The notes under the pieces are model-generated. The model saw nothing but the letters and a program-made list of their open reading frames with translations. It did not search any database and had not been told where the DNA came from. A program made the translations under genes and the position numbers. This document shows, piece by piece, positions 22,735-33,400 of a stretch of 40,000 nt of DNA. Where the stretch lies: assembly GCF_964340395.1 (NCBI RefSeq), contig NC_135562.1:3010134-3050133 (forward strand). The letters run 5' to 3'. This DNA comes from Glandiceps talaboti (lineage: Eukaryota; Hemichordata; Enteropneusta; Spengelidae). Positions within the stretch are counted from its first letter, which is position 1, and every line of letters starts with the position of its first letter.

Positions 22735-23490
22735 ATGGTGTACTGAGCAACAGCCACTAGTAAATACAGTTGAAAGAAAATTCTACGTTTGTTATATATT
22801 ATTTTATTACTGTCTATTTCTATCTATAGGGCTAGGAGGTACAACCAGCTACATGCACGTAAGATGTATTGTTTAGATTGTTTTATTGAACTAAACAGAC
22901 TCGTTGTAAATCAAATCAAGACATGTGACACATATGCTGAGATCAACAGATAAATAAAAAAGTCGGGTCGTGTTGTTCTATGACTTCAGAGGTCATGAGT
23001 GTCGCATTAAAGTGATAAATTACGGTTTAGATATTATCAACTCCTATATTAGATATGAGTGTTATTTTAAGCTGTTTTCTGAATCTAATTAACTGATACA
23101 TAGTTGTAGTACATGTCAGAGGACATTTACTGTTTTTATTAGGACTGTTTTGGCTATTTATTATTATTTATGGTTTATTTATATTGTACATAGCAGCCTA
23201 CTGGCTGAATTGCGACAATATTAAAGTTGCAGAACATTTTAGAAATGATACATTAAAATATTAATAAAACTTACAATTGGCGACAACAACATCAAAAAGT
23301 GTTCTATGAAATGACTAGTGCAACACACACCAGTATTTTTGCTTTACAAAAGGACTTGGTGGTAAATTTAAAAGCAATTAAATCCAATTTATACATTGCT
23401 CTGATCCTCATTCCATAATTTGATCATGTATGGGATTGCACTTTTAGTGTACCTTTGAGTACGCACCCTTGGAACTGACAACATATGTGA
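22735..23490. other. Spacer right of the LTR element, with a stray minisatellite piece
   Basis: At 22826-22851 there is a 26-bp piece of the 58-bp minisatellite unit (TATAGGGCTAGGAGGTACAA). The remainder is AT-rich with no gene recognised. Confidence 0.5.
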
Positions 23491-23778
23491 ATTATGCACG
23501 AGTCAATGTCAACCCCCACCCACCCCACCTCGGGGCATAGTGGGGGATTGAAAAATTAGTCTTATAAAATTTGTAAAATGCCCCACCTCCTGGGGCAAGA
23601 CATTCTGGAAAATCCCCACCTAAAACAAGTAAAACTCCCAACATTTCCCCCACTGGTGGGGCATTCAGAAATTTTGACTGACACACAACCACTCTTTTAC
23701 GTCCGTAAAAATGACTAGGGAGGTCAATATGAGGCAATTGCCCCACCCCCTCGGACATTGTTTCATGGCAAACACGGT
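23491..23778 (-). other. Probable LINE 3' UTR with repeated TGGGGCA hairpins
   Basis: This lies downstream, on the - strand, of the LINE frame. It contains several short inverted pairs such as GCCCCACCTCCTGGGGC and CCCCCACTGGTGGGG. It is most simply the 3' untranslated tail of the same LINE copy, though that boundary is inferred. Confidence 0.4.
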
Positions 23779-24335
23779 CTAATCTCCCACATTTGTCCCG
23801 TATCGCCCGAGGTGGGGTCCCTTGGGCATTACATTGACTCGTGCATTACACAAATCTCGACCATTTTCATTTCCTCTTTGATTTGGAAGCCAGTTGTGGA
23901 AATCTTTAGATTTATTTAAGGATTTCGCAAATTTCAAACATATAATACCACGCCTTTGTTTAAACTCTTGGATTATGCATGACTGTACAGCTTGTTGGTA
24001 TGAAATGTAGTCGTTGGTCAAGATTATTCTGCATGCTCTTTTCTGTATACGTTCAAGTAAATTGTGTTGTTGTAAAGTAAGTCCAGCATGCCAAGCTGGA
24101 ACTGCATATTCTAAAAGTGGTCTAATGTAGCCAATATAAATTGTAACAAGGTCTTTGGTTTTTAACCAAACCTCTTCAGAGTACTTAACATGAATAATCG
24201 ACCACTTAATCATTTGTTAATGTCACTGATATAAATGTCCCATTTTAGATTGTTTTAAACCGAGTATTTTGAGTACATAAGTTGATTGGAGTTCTTGTCC
24301 AGCTAGTTGTAGTGGGTTTTGAAGCAGAGGGTTCT
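23779..24335 (-). pseudogene. Truncated non-LTR retrotransposon (LINE) reverse transcriptase, C-terminal end
   Basis: The - strand frame of 144 residues contains YIGYIRPLLEYAVPAWHAGL and LLERIQKRACRIIL, the typical C-terminal block of CR1/Jockey/L2-like LINE reverse transcriptases. Just upstream (24335-24220) another frame reads LKILGL-like residues followed by stops, matching the segment that normally precedes it, so the copy is frameshifted and 5'-truncated. The catalytic region is absent. It is a dead fragment. Confidence 0.85.
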
Positions 24336-24569
24336 TGGCGAAGGTGATATCCTTTGAAAGGCATTTACAAAAGAATGTCCGAGGACGTGTACTAAAACGA
24401 AGTTATACTTCGAATCACAGACAATTAACAATTCGACGAGCTAGTCCCTCTCTTCCCGCGGCTAAGCCGCTCGTCATACATAGCAATAACAAGTCTGACA
24501 AGACTGTGAGTGAAGGTATAAATCATAAGGATACTGTACAGGAACTAGACTAATAAGCCTTAGGCAGCT

Positions 24570-25595
24570 CAAACCAAGCGGTAACAGTATCTCGACAGTG
24601 CAGTAAACGGGCTATAGGGCTAGGAGGTACAACCAGCTAACGATGTATCTCGACAGTGCACGAAACAGGCTAGGAGGTACAACCACCTGACGATGTATCT
24701 CTAGACAGTGCAGTAAACAGGCTAGGAGGTACAACCACCTGACGATGTATCTAGACAGTGCAGTGTACAGGCTATAAGGCTAGGAGTTACAACCACCTGA
24801 CGATGTATCTAGACAGTGCAGTATACAGGCTATAGGGCTAGGAGGTACAACCACCTGACGATGTATCTAGACAGTGCAGTATACAGGCTATAAGGCTAGG
24901 AGTTACAACCACCTGACGATGTATTTAGACAGTGCAGTATACATGCTATAGGGCTAGGAGGTACAACCACCTGACGATGTATCTAGACAGTGCAGTATAC
25001 AGGCTATATGGCTAGGAGGTACAACCACCTGACGATGTATCTAGACAGTGCAGTATACAGGCTACAGGGCTAGGAGGTACAACCACCTGACGATGTATCT
25101 AGACAGTGCAGTATACAGGCTGGGAGGTACAACCACCTGACGATGTATCTAGACAGTGCAGTAAACAGGCTATAGGGCTAGGAGGTACAACCAGCTAATG
25201 ATGTATCTAGACAGTGCAGTATACAGGCTATAGGACTAGGAGGTACAACCACCTGACGATGTATCTAGACAGTGCAGTATACAGGCTATAGGGCTAGTAG
25301 GTACAACCACCTGACGATGTTCGTATCTAGACAGTGCAGTAAACAGGCTATAGGGCTAGGAGGTACAACCACCTGACGGTGTTCGTATCTAGACAGTGCA
25401 GTATACAGGCTATAGGGCTAGGATGTACAACTACCTGACGATGTATCTAGACAGTGCAGTATACAGGCTATAGGGCTAGGAGGTACAACCACCTGACGAT
25501 GTTCGTATCTAGACAGTGCAGTAAACAGGCTACAGGGCTAGGAGGTACAACCACCTGACGATGTTCGTATCTAGACAGTGCAGTAAACAGGCTAC
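24570..25595 (+). repeat. 58-bp minisatellite array B (about 18 units)
   Basis: About eighteen units of the same family as array A, but most carry CCACCTGACGATGTATCTAG and CAGTGCAGTATACAGG where array A has CCAGCTAACGATGTATCTCA and CAGTGCAGTAAACAG. The first units (24580-24660) resemble array A. Several right-hand units carry a GTTC insertion (GATGTTCGTATCTAG). The array ends about 120 bp upstream of the sulfotransferase copy B signal-anchor exon. Confidence 0.95.
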
Positions 25596-25717
25596 AACAT
25601 ATGAATTCCACGAAGTGGTGTATCATACTATATCCTTATCAAAATATTGATCTCTCTAATCCGTCGGTAGAAGGCGTGCTTCACTGTGGCTTTATGTTTT
25701 CATTTTATTTTTCAGAG

Positions 25718-26303
25718 ATGAAAATTAAAGGGATTTTGGTCACCGTGGTGATAGTTTTGATTATTATGATCATTGTAGGTTATGGCGTATCAACAACGCT
25801 ATGGACGTACCACTATGAACAGATGAGGAGTACCTCTAGGTGAAATTTTATTCACATTAATATTTAGTCTTTTACAAATTAAAAACAACTATATATTGCA
25901 AACAATTACAAAGACTTTACAAAGCAAGACGTATATAGTCGTAAATCTATCTATCTCCTTTAATATGGATATCACAGCTGGGGGAGGGGTGCACACTAAA
26001 ACTTAGTAGTAATGTTTATGGAGTTTAAGCCTTGAAAGTGTCAGTGTCCTGACTGGCTTTCATATCATGGATTAGTAAGTTCCAGTCTCTAATGGTTTTA
26101 GGAAAGAAACTGTGCTGATCTATCAATGTGTTGTAAACAATATACTCTGGGGGAGAAGGCTAACAATAGTGATTTAGAACGGTGTGTTAGTTAGGGAGCA
26201 ATCATTGTGTAGGCATATGACTTGATGTGATGTAAATGTAGTTTGATTTGATGTCATGATGATGTGATGTGACGTGATGTGATGATGATGATGATTATGT
26301 TGC

Positions 26304-26337
<34 letters not shown>

Positions 26338-27673
26338 ATAAGTGTAATGTACTACAATACAATACAATTTAATTTGATTTGATTTAATTAATTAAATTTA
26401 GTTTTAATTTAAATCCATTCTAATCTAATCTATTACTTTATTTTGATTATAATTTGTAAATTGTAATAAGATTCATGAAATATATTGAGTCATTCAGGGC
26501 ATCAGAGATCTAAATATAGATATTGAAGGCTGTCCTAATAAATAATGCCCTCTATTTTATCGTGTATATTTTCTTTCTTCCAGGAAACAACCAAACCATT
26601 ATCTGAAGACACATCATAGCAACATCACAACAAATCATAGCAACATCACAACGAATCATAGCAACATCACAATGAATCATAGCAACATCACAAAAATTCC
26701 ATCCCTTGGCATATCCAACAATACTAACACATCACCATTCTCTACGTGTCAGTCAGTAACTAATTTCGTCTACACGAAGACAACTAAAACCGGAAGCAGT
26801 ACTCTGGCCACCATTTTGTTTCGATACGGACTAAAACATAACCTAGTCGCAGTTTTAGCCCCGGGGAAAAATCCCAGCCACTATATTTCTGAGGATAAGC
26901 AAACAAATAGTCTTGTTATTAATAAATATGACTGTATAGGATTTCCTGGGTACAACTACATTGCATATCATTTACAATATAACCGACGAGCGATGGAAAA
27001 AATCGTTCACGGTGCCAAATATTTTACTAATTTTAGATTACCGCATACACGTTTGAAGTCTCATTTTTATTATGATAAACATCTATATAGAAGGTATTCC
27101 CATTTTACAAATCCATTTTTGAATTATCTGAGAGATTTGGAAGCAACGTTTACAAAAACTGGGCTGTATTCGGAAGAAATGAATCACCAATTCTTCAGAT
27201 TTGGTTTGTCGGGAGATGACGATGATAAAGCAATCGATATAAAACTACGGAAGTTGGATAAAGAACTTGATTTGGTTATGTTGACTGAATACTACGATGA
27301 ATCTCTTGTTTTACTGAAGAAATTGATGTGTTGGGAGTTTGAGGATATAGTATATCAACCAATGAAGGTACATAAGTCTGAACAACCACCAATCACTCAA
27401 GAAATGATGAACATTATAAGAAAAGTTTCAGCACCGGAAATTAAGTTATATGACTATTTCAACCGTACTTTTTGGAAAAGGGTGGAACGTTACCATGGAA
27501 ATTTTGAAGAAGATCTTACAAGGTTTCACTCCGTCAAAAAAGGTGTTGAAAAGCAATGTGAAAGTAGTCGATCAAAATACTGCAATATGCTTCAACTTGA
27601 CGCTATCCCTACACGAAAGATGGTATACAATGAACAAAGAAGATGGCAAAGAAAATGGCAGTGCATCGATTAA
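25718..27673 (+). CDS. Galactose 3-O-sulfotransferase-like, copy B (2 coding exons)
   Basis: Exons 25718-25839 and 26584-27673, phase 2 intron (AG/GTGAAA ... TTCCAG), 403 residues, the same length as copy A. The start codon again lies 2 bp after a TTTTTCAG acceptor. Signal anchor at about 6-28; stem with four NIT and three NHS sequons in TNHSNIT heptads; catalytic domain with KTGSST and NFRLPHTRLKS PAPS-binding motifs; conserved YDESLVLLKKLMCWEFEDIVY-type block. Substitutions relative to copy A are scattered (for example GDDDDKA for GYDNETT near residue 245, DKHLY for RNGLY), with no stop or frameshift, so both copies look functional. The expected role is PAPS-dependent sulfation of galactose-ending glycans in the Golgi; the acceptor is unknown. 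It is preceded by minisatellite array B. Confidence 0.93.
25840..26583 (+). other. Sulfotransferase copy B intron
   Basis: 744-bp intron aligned to the copy A intron at both ends. It holds short TGATG and TTG tracts (about 26260-26340) and a segment around 26065-26210 not present in copy A. Confidence 0.85.
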
Positions 27674-27765
27674 GATAACTAAATCTAAATCTGCATTTCT
27701 GCCTAGACCGATATGACATATGGATATTGGTCCATTCTCTTGTTTGGTGGTGTGAGGTCTATTTA

Positions 27766-28623
27766 GGGAGCGATCAGTTTTTTGCGGCTATCCCAAATCC
27801 ATTGTTTCACATGTATAAAGCTCTTTAGACAGGAACCCTATGAAAAGTATGATTGTCTGTTCATAGACATGCAAAATATTCATGGTTTAGTAACCAAAAA
27901 TTCTAGAATATCTCGTAGATTGAGTTAACTATTACCATTATAGATTAATTCAGCTAATTATAAAGTACAATATTAGAAATGGAGTTAATATAATTGTAAA
28001 CCTAAATTGTAAAAAGTAGGGAGTAAACACGAAAAAGTATGGGGAGAAGTGCACCCTATGCGCGTGCGTGCGGGTGTTTGAGGTTGGGGGTCCCCTAGCC
28101 TCCCATGTTAAGAGCTTTTTGAAAAATGAACATCCTTTGGAGGCCATTTAGTGCACCATTCAGAAGTAAAACACAACTTAGTTATATCATAAAAGTATCA
28201 CTAATTTTAGGTTGTCAAAAGTTTAAATAATTTCACGTCATATTGTCATAAATAATAATAAATAAAGATCAAGTTGAAAGTGAGAAAATTTTGGGAAGAC
28301 ATGCACAGTGGAGGTCAGTTACCATTTAGAGATACAATTCATTAAATTCAGCATGTTTAGGTCAATGGAGGCACAGATTTTAGAGTCAGTCCATCCAGTA
28401 AATTTCAATTGGGTATTTCATTTCTTATGTGTTACGTGTACAGCTACACATGCAAGTTTTTATACCACATGACACAATGCATGTAACTAATGGCCTGCAA
28501 TGTTGAGAAATCATTTCTAACCAAACTGTTGCTCCTCCCTCTTTATTCACGTTGTAAAAATGATGACACCCCCCTTCTTTGAGTCCCAAATTGAGGTGCC
28601 CCTTATCTGATCTGATCGCTCCC
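27766..28623. mobile_element. Candidate TIR transposon in 3' region of copy B
   Basis: The same element as 12950-13817: it begins GGGAGCGATCAGTT, ends GATCGCTCCC and is flanked by TTA (27763-27765, 28624-28626). It is 858 bp and carries AATAAA at 28261-28266. The right TIR has decayed slightly (TCTGATCGCTCCC). Confidence 0.55.
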
Positions 28624-29939
28624 TTAAAGGAAACCGCCTCGCCAGGGAATAAACGGGTTTTTTCGTAAACGTTTGGTCCTGGATAGTATTGGAGCTTATT
28701 ATAAACATGTTTTACTTTTCAAATTGAAGTCCATTATAATTTTGGTTGTATTTTTACTGAAGTAACTTTGCCTTGTAGACTGAAAGATACGTCGTGACGT
28801 TCTGCCCTCACTGGCCTCATGGGAGGGGTTGGCCGATGTGTGAGGGCGCCCCATCATGGCGTACCTTACAGACCACTTTCATTGAAACATAAAGTGAAAA
28901 GTTCTTTTTGTGTTGGTGTATACAAAATAGACAAACACTATGATACAACTTTACGATTTATTTGCTATACTATCATGTGCCAGCTCTATAAGTGATTGGT
29001 TAATCAGTATTGCAATAGATTTATAAATAAAATAATTTCTCGAATATATTTACAAAAATCATGGTAAATATAAATATAACGTTTGTCAATGCGATAAAAT
29101 GTAACTACCGACAGCAGGGTAGAAACTACACAGTTAAAGACGGTGACAAGCATACACATGCACAGGCATACACACACAGACAGACACACACATACACATA
29201 TTTATATATATTTGTGTTCTATGACATCTCTTAAGATTTGAAAATCTGTCCACTAAAACACACATTGTATATACATTTACAGTATCACATCAATATCTAG
29301 AATTACTAGTATATCTTTAAAATATGTTTAACAGCTTTCAATCTGCTTTCCCCAATGAAATTGTTCATTTGAGCAAAATACACATGACAAATTGTACATG
29401 CTTCATACAATGATTATAAACTTTCTTCAGAATATAGAACACACACACACACAATAACAATGACATTTAAGAATCAAAATATAACAAAATATACATTACA
29501 ATGGCTAAAGTGATATTAGCTCTAACTTTCAACATGCTTTGAAGTAGTACTTTTGTTTGAAAATGTGACTTTGTTGTCTATTAGTTATCATTCTTGTACT
29601 AGTTATTTTATATATGACACCTCATCAGTGATCAACTCACTTAAAGACAACAAACTTACCACATATATTATTTTCGTAACACATTTCAGCTTCATACTTT
29701 AAATTCACACATGGATTACAAAAACGGCTAAAATATCTAAGTATACAGTATTGTTTGCAACTAATTACAATGTGTATGTACTAGTATTTTTACTGTATCT
29801 AATGAAGATATACTTGGATGAAAATAATGCCAAGATTGCACAGTTTATTTGAATGTCAAAATACATAAAGTACAGATGTATTATCATGCTTTATGTTTTA
29901 TTTATATTCATTGTACAGGGGAAGGTTATGTTATGCTTT

Positions 29940-30034
29940 TGTCTGTCTGTCTGTCTGTCTGCGATGTGTGTCTGTCTGTCTGTCTGTCTATCATGTGTCT
30001 GTCTGTCTGCCTGTCATGTGTCTGTCTGTCTGTG

Positions 30035-30067
<33 letters not shown>
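29940..30067. repeat. (TCTG)n then (GT)n microsatellite
   Basis: TCTG blocks interrupted by GATGTG/CATGTG motifs, ending in about 14 GT units. Confidence 0.95.
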
Positions 30068-30070
<3 letters not shown>

Positions 30071-30330
30071 ATGTAATAACACTAATAATAATGTTAGTTT
30101 TTATATAGCGCTTTCCCACCCTGTGTTCAAGGCACTTTATGATTATTACCCCTGGCTCAGACCTATATAAGCACAATGGCCCTTTATACTTCTTCAACTC
30201 CCTGGAAAGCATACAACCCATTGCAGCCTTTATAAGTGCATAGGATTAAAGCATTCACATTGCAACCTATATCCTACAATGCCAGGTCCCCAATTATGCA
30301 GCTGGGTGGACTAAGACACAATTGTGGTTC

Positions 30331-30374
30331 AAAATCCAAAATAAATACCCAATCCTCATCCATATGGCCATTTT
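30331..30374. mobile_element. Solo arm of the foldback element family
   Basis: The stretch AAAATCCAAAATAAATACCC and the following AATCCTCATCCATATGGCC match the right arms of the elements at 33353-33715 and 34718-35090. No matching left arm is nearby. Confidence 0.7.
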
Positions 30375-30482
30375 AACTATTGCATGCATTATGAAAAGAG
30401 ACGTTTCTTAACTAAGGTTTAAAATTTGGTAGTTGGTTGGATGGGTGGGGAAGAGAGACTCTGTCTTGTTTTGTTACCTCAA

Positions 30483-33400
30483 TTAACTCATGGTGCTGCG
30501 AATGATTGAGATTTCATGTTGCAGATCACCTTGTAAGGGTGATACGACTGCCATATCAGACAGAAAGTAAGGACTAATCCTGTATGACACCATATCTACA
30601 TTGGCTTGCTCCAATCCAGAGGTGATCAAATCATGGTTATCTGACTGCTGGTCTGGGAAAGAGTATGACACACACTTCAACATTGTGCTGGCTTCAGCAA
30701 TTAAACAACAGACAGGAAGAAGTAAGCTTGCAATAACAGACTTACTGAATGACAGAACGAGGTCTTGATATGAGGCCTGTTCATGTGCGGAATGAAACTG
30801 AAACATCATTGACCGACACATTTTGAGATTAAAATTCTCCAGGGTTTTGTTTTTGGCTAATTCCATTGGCAATCTACTGAATGCAGAATAAGGGTCCTTA
30901 TTATCTAAGGTATCAGCTGGTACATGACATGTCAGTGACTTCAAACACTTATTACTTCCAACAAGATCACTCAAACTGGCAATGTTCCTGGCACAAAGAC
31001 ACAATTCTAGCTCTGACAACGTGGCGTTTGTCTCCAGAATCCTCACTATATCTTCCATTACATCATCACATATCAAGCCATCTGACTTTGTAACCCCTAG
31101 TGTCAAGGAATGCAAACTCCTACTTGGGTCTAAAAGGGCATTCCTGAGAGCTCTGTACGACCGACCTTCACAATCAACAGTGTCTGCAAATCCAAGACAA
31201 CATTTCAATGATGCGGTCGATTGACAGTTTTTGACAAAGTCCGCTATGTTGTTTAGCCCTGAACTGTCAAATCCCCAACAGAAATAGTTGACAATCCTTG
31301 GTCCTGTACATTTGCCTAAGTCAAACACACTGGTCTGTACACCATTTACAAAGCGTTGACAACACGTATATCCTGTGAACTTAGGAAAGTACAGTTTTGC
31401 TGAAAGACTAAAAATGTGTGGATTTTGTGTCAAACTCTTCAACAAACATTGATAATGACTCAACATCACCTCTACACCTTCTTGCTCAACAACCTCTGTC
31501 ACAAAATCTACAACAACACTAATCACTAAGTCTTGTAAAGCCTCTGTTTTACTCAGCATGCTTTGGAGAGGTTGCAGTTTGTGGGAAGATTTTGTTAAAG
31601 ACCCAATCAATGTCAAACTCCTAAGACTAAACAGGTTATTCTCAAGGGCTTTAGCTAGATGCAAGAGGTCAGTCGAATCAAGACTATCTATATCTATTGC
31701 AAGATATCTCCTATACCTGGTACCACTATCAACCATACCGTGCTCATACTCCAACAAGTCAAGCAAGACACGAAGCGGGGCATCATAGAATAAATTGCAA
31801 ACTATTCCATGTTGCAAAGATAGTGTCTCAGCTTCAACAGAAAAGTAACAACCATGTGGAGGCAGTCGCCATGTAAACATAAGCACTTGTGGAATACAAG
31901 GCTGAATTAACTTCAAATATGGCTTATAGTCACCACTTTCAAAGAGAAGATTGAACAGTACTGACAAGAGATGAGAGAGTTCATTTGGCTTTTCTGCAAA
32001 CAACTGAACCATTGCGTTACCCAGTTTTTGAAACACTTGACCTGCTTCCTGTTTGAGTAGACCAATAATATAAAACAACACATGTTTATGCTGCTGGATA
32101 TCGTCAAATAACACCTGAAATTCCTCCAAGGAAGTGCCTTCCTTTATACGCCTTACAATATGCAAAGCAGTAAAATACTCCATCCATGTTTCAAGATAGA
32201 AGTAGCAGAGTCTCCTTGGCCTTGTTCGAGACAGGCCTGGATCCCTGACCAACAACCCAACTGATAAAAGCCATTCTGGCTCAATAGCATTTACTTCAAA
32301 CATTATGTCACCCTCAAGGTAATGTGAATATGCACATTCACCTAATTTGCATATTACTGTTGTTTTCACATGGGATGGCACTTCATCATTGACAAGAGTA
32401 ATGTTGGCTATAGCACAGTAACGCAGTAAGATACCATTGAGGATTTCAGAATATATGTCTGTTAGAGTTGATGGAAATTTACCATCATCTTTGTGATCTA
32501 CCCAATACTGACAGAGATGGGCTGCATGTAAAGGGCCACGTAAAACATTATCCTCGTTGCTAGAAAAAGCATTAATTTTCTGCATGGTTGACTTGAACTT
32601 ACAGGCCGCCCCAGTATCATCTTTAAAGAACCCATCTATGTATTCCACAAAAGCATCTTTTGTGAAACCTAGGATACGAAAATGTGAATCACTCTCTCGG
32701 AGTTGTTTGTCACATTCATGGATTCTTGTTGTGATTATAGATGTGGTTCTTGACATTATTTTCTTAATTATTAATTTACTGACCTGTGTTTTATCTATCT
32801 CACTTTTGTTTACTTCATTTAACCCATCAATGACAAACAAAACCCGTTCTTCATTTCCCTGTATAATCCTATACAACTCTTCCCGACTCATACTTATATC
32901 ATCAGGGAGCAATTGCTCAAACACAATATCTACCATCACATTTGCTCTAATCTGTTTTGCATCTAGCAAAAAAAGTATTCTGTATTCAGGTAGGTTACCG
33001 CAAGCCCAACCGTAGGCCAATTTTCTACAAAACATGGTTTTACCTATCCCTGGTAATCCTTCAATTCGTAATCTTCTTGTTTTGTAACCATATGATGAAG
33101 TACCAAATATGAGGGGTTCATCGAGAAGTTTGAACTGAGAAAATTCAAGTCTCTTTTCCAACCCCCTCTGGTCAATTGCCATAATTTGTAGCTTGGTGTA
33201 GTTGTCTGTCAGATTCAAGGTACGGTCTTCCTTCCAGAACAATGGCTGGAATTTGGTAAAGTATTTTGTATATACACTTTGTAGATGTTTTATCAACCAT
33301 TCAGTACCACTTATACCAAAAGCTGCAAAAATCAAACATTACATCAATACTTAAAGTGGCCATATGGATAAGGATTGGGTATTTCTTTTGGATTTTTAAT

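Larger units (their letters stand above)
24570..29095 (+). repeat. Segmental duplication, copy B
   Basis: Direct repeat partner of 9870-14250. Exons, intron ends, 3' region and embedded TIR element are conserved; the main differences are minisatellite length and loss of intron simple repeats. Confidence 0.93.
29096..30480. other. Intergenic stretch with TCTG/GT microsatellite and dispersed repeat
   Basis: No gene supported. A TCTG-then-GT microsatellite occupies about 29940-30067. From about 30085 to 30310 the sequence (TATATAGCGCTTTCCCACCC, then TTCAAGGCACTTTA) looks like a dispersed repeat of the kind common in marine invertebrates (inference). A 44-bp arm of the foldback family follows at 30331-30374. 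Confidence 0.55.

Noticed and set aside
23492-23758. 88-residue - strand frame with Gly-rich segments
   Set aside because: Falls in the probable LINE 3' UTR with repeated TGGGGCA motifs; no domain.
9880-25595. Minisatellite arrays as CRISPR-like arrays
   Set aside because: The whole 58-bp unit is repeated with no unique spacers, and the DNA is eukaryotic.
32557-33015. 152-residue + strand frame inside the NACHT exon
   Set aside because: Antisense shadow of conserved NACHT coding sequence.
33323-33335. Met codon at 33335 as start of the NLR-like protein
   Set aside because: It lies in the intron, directly overlapping the TTTTTGCAG acceptor; splicing to the 34447 exon restores an N-terminal DED in frame.
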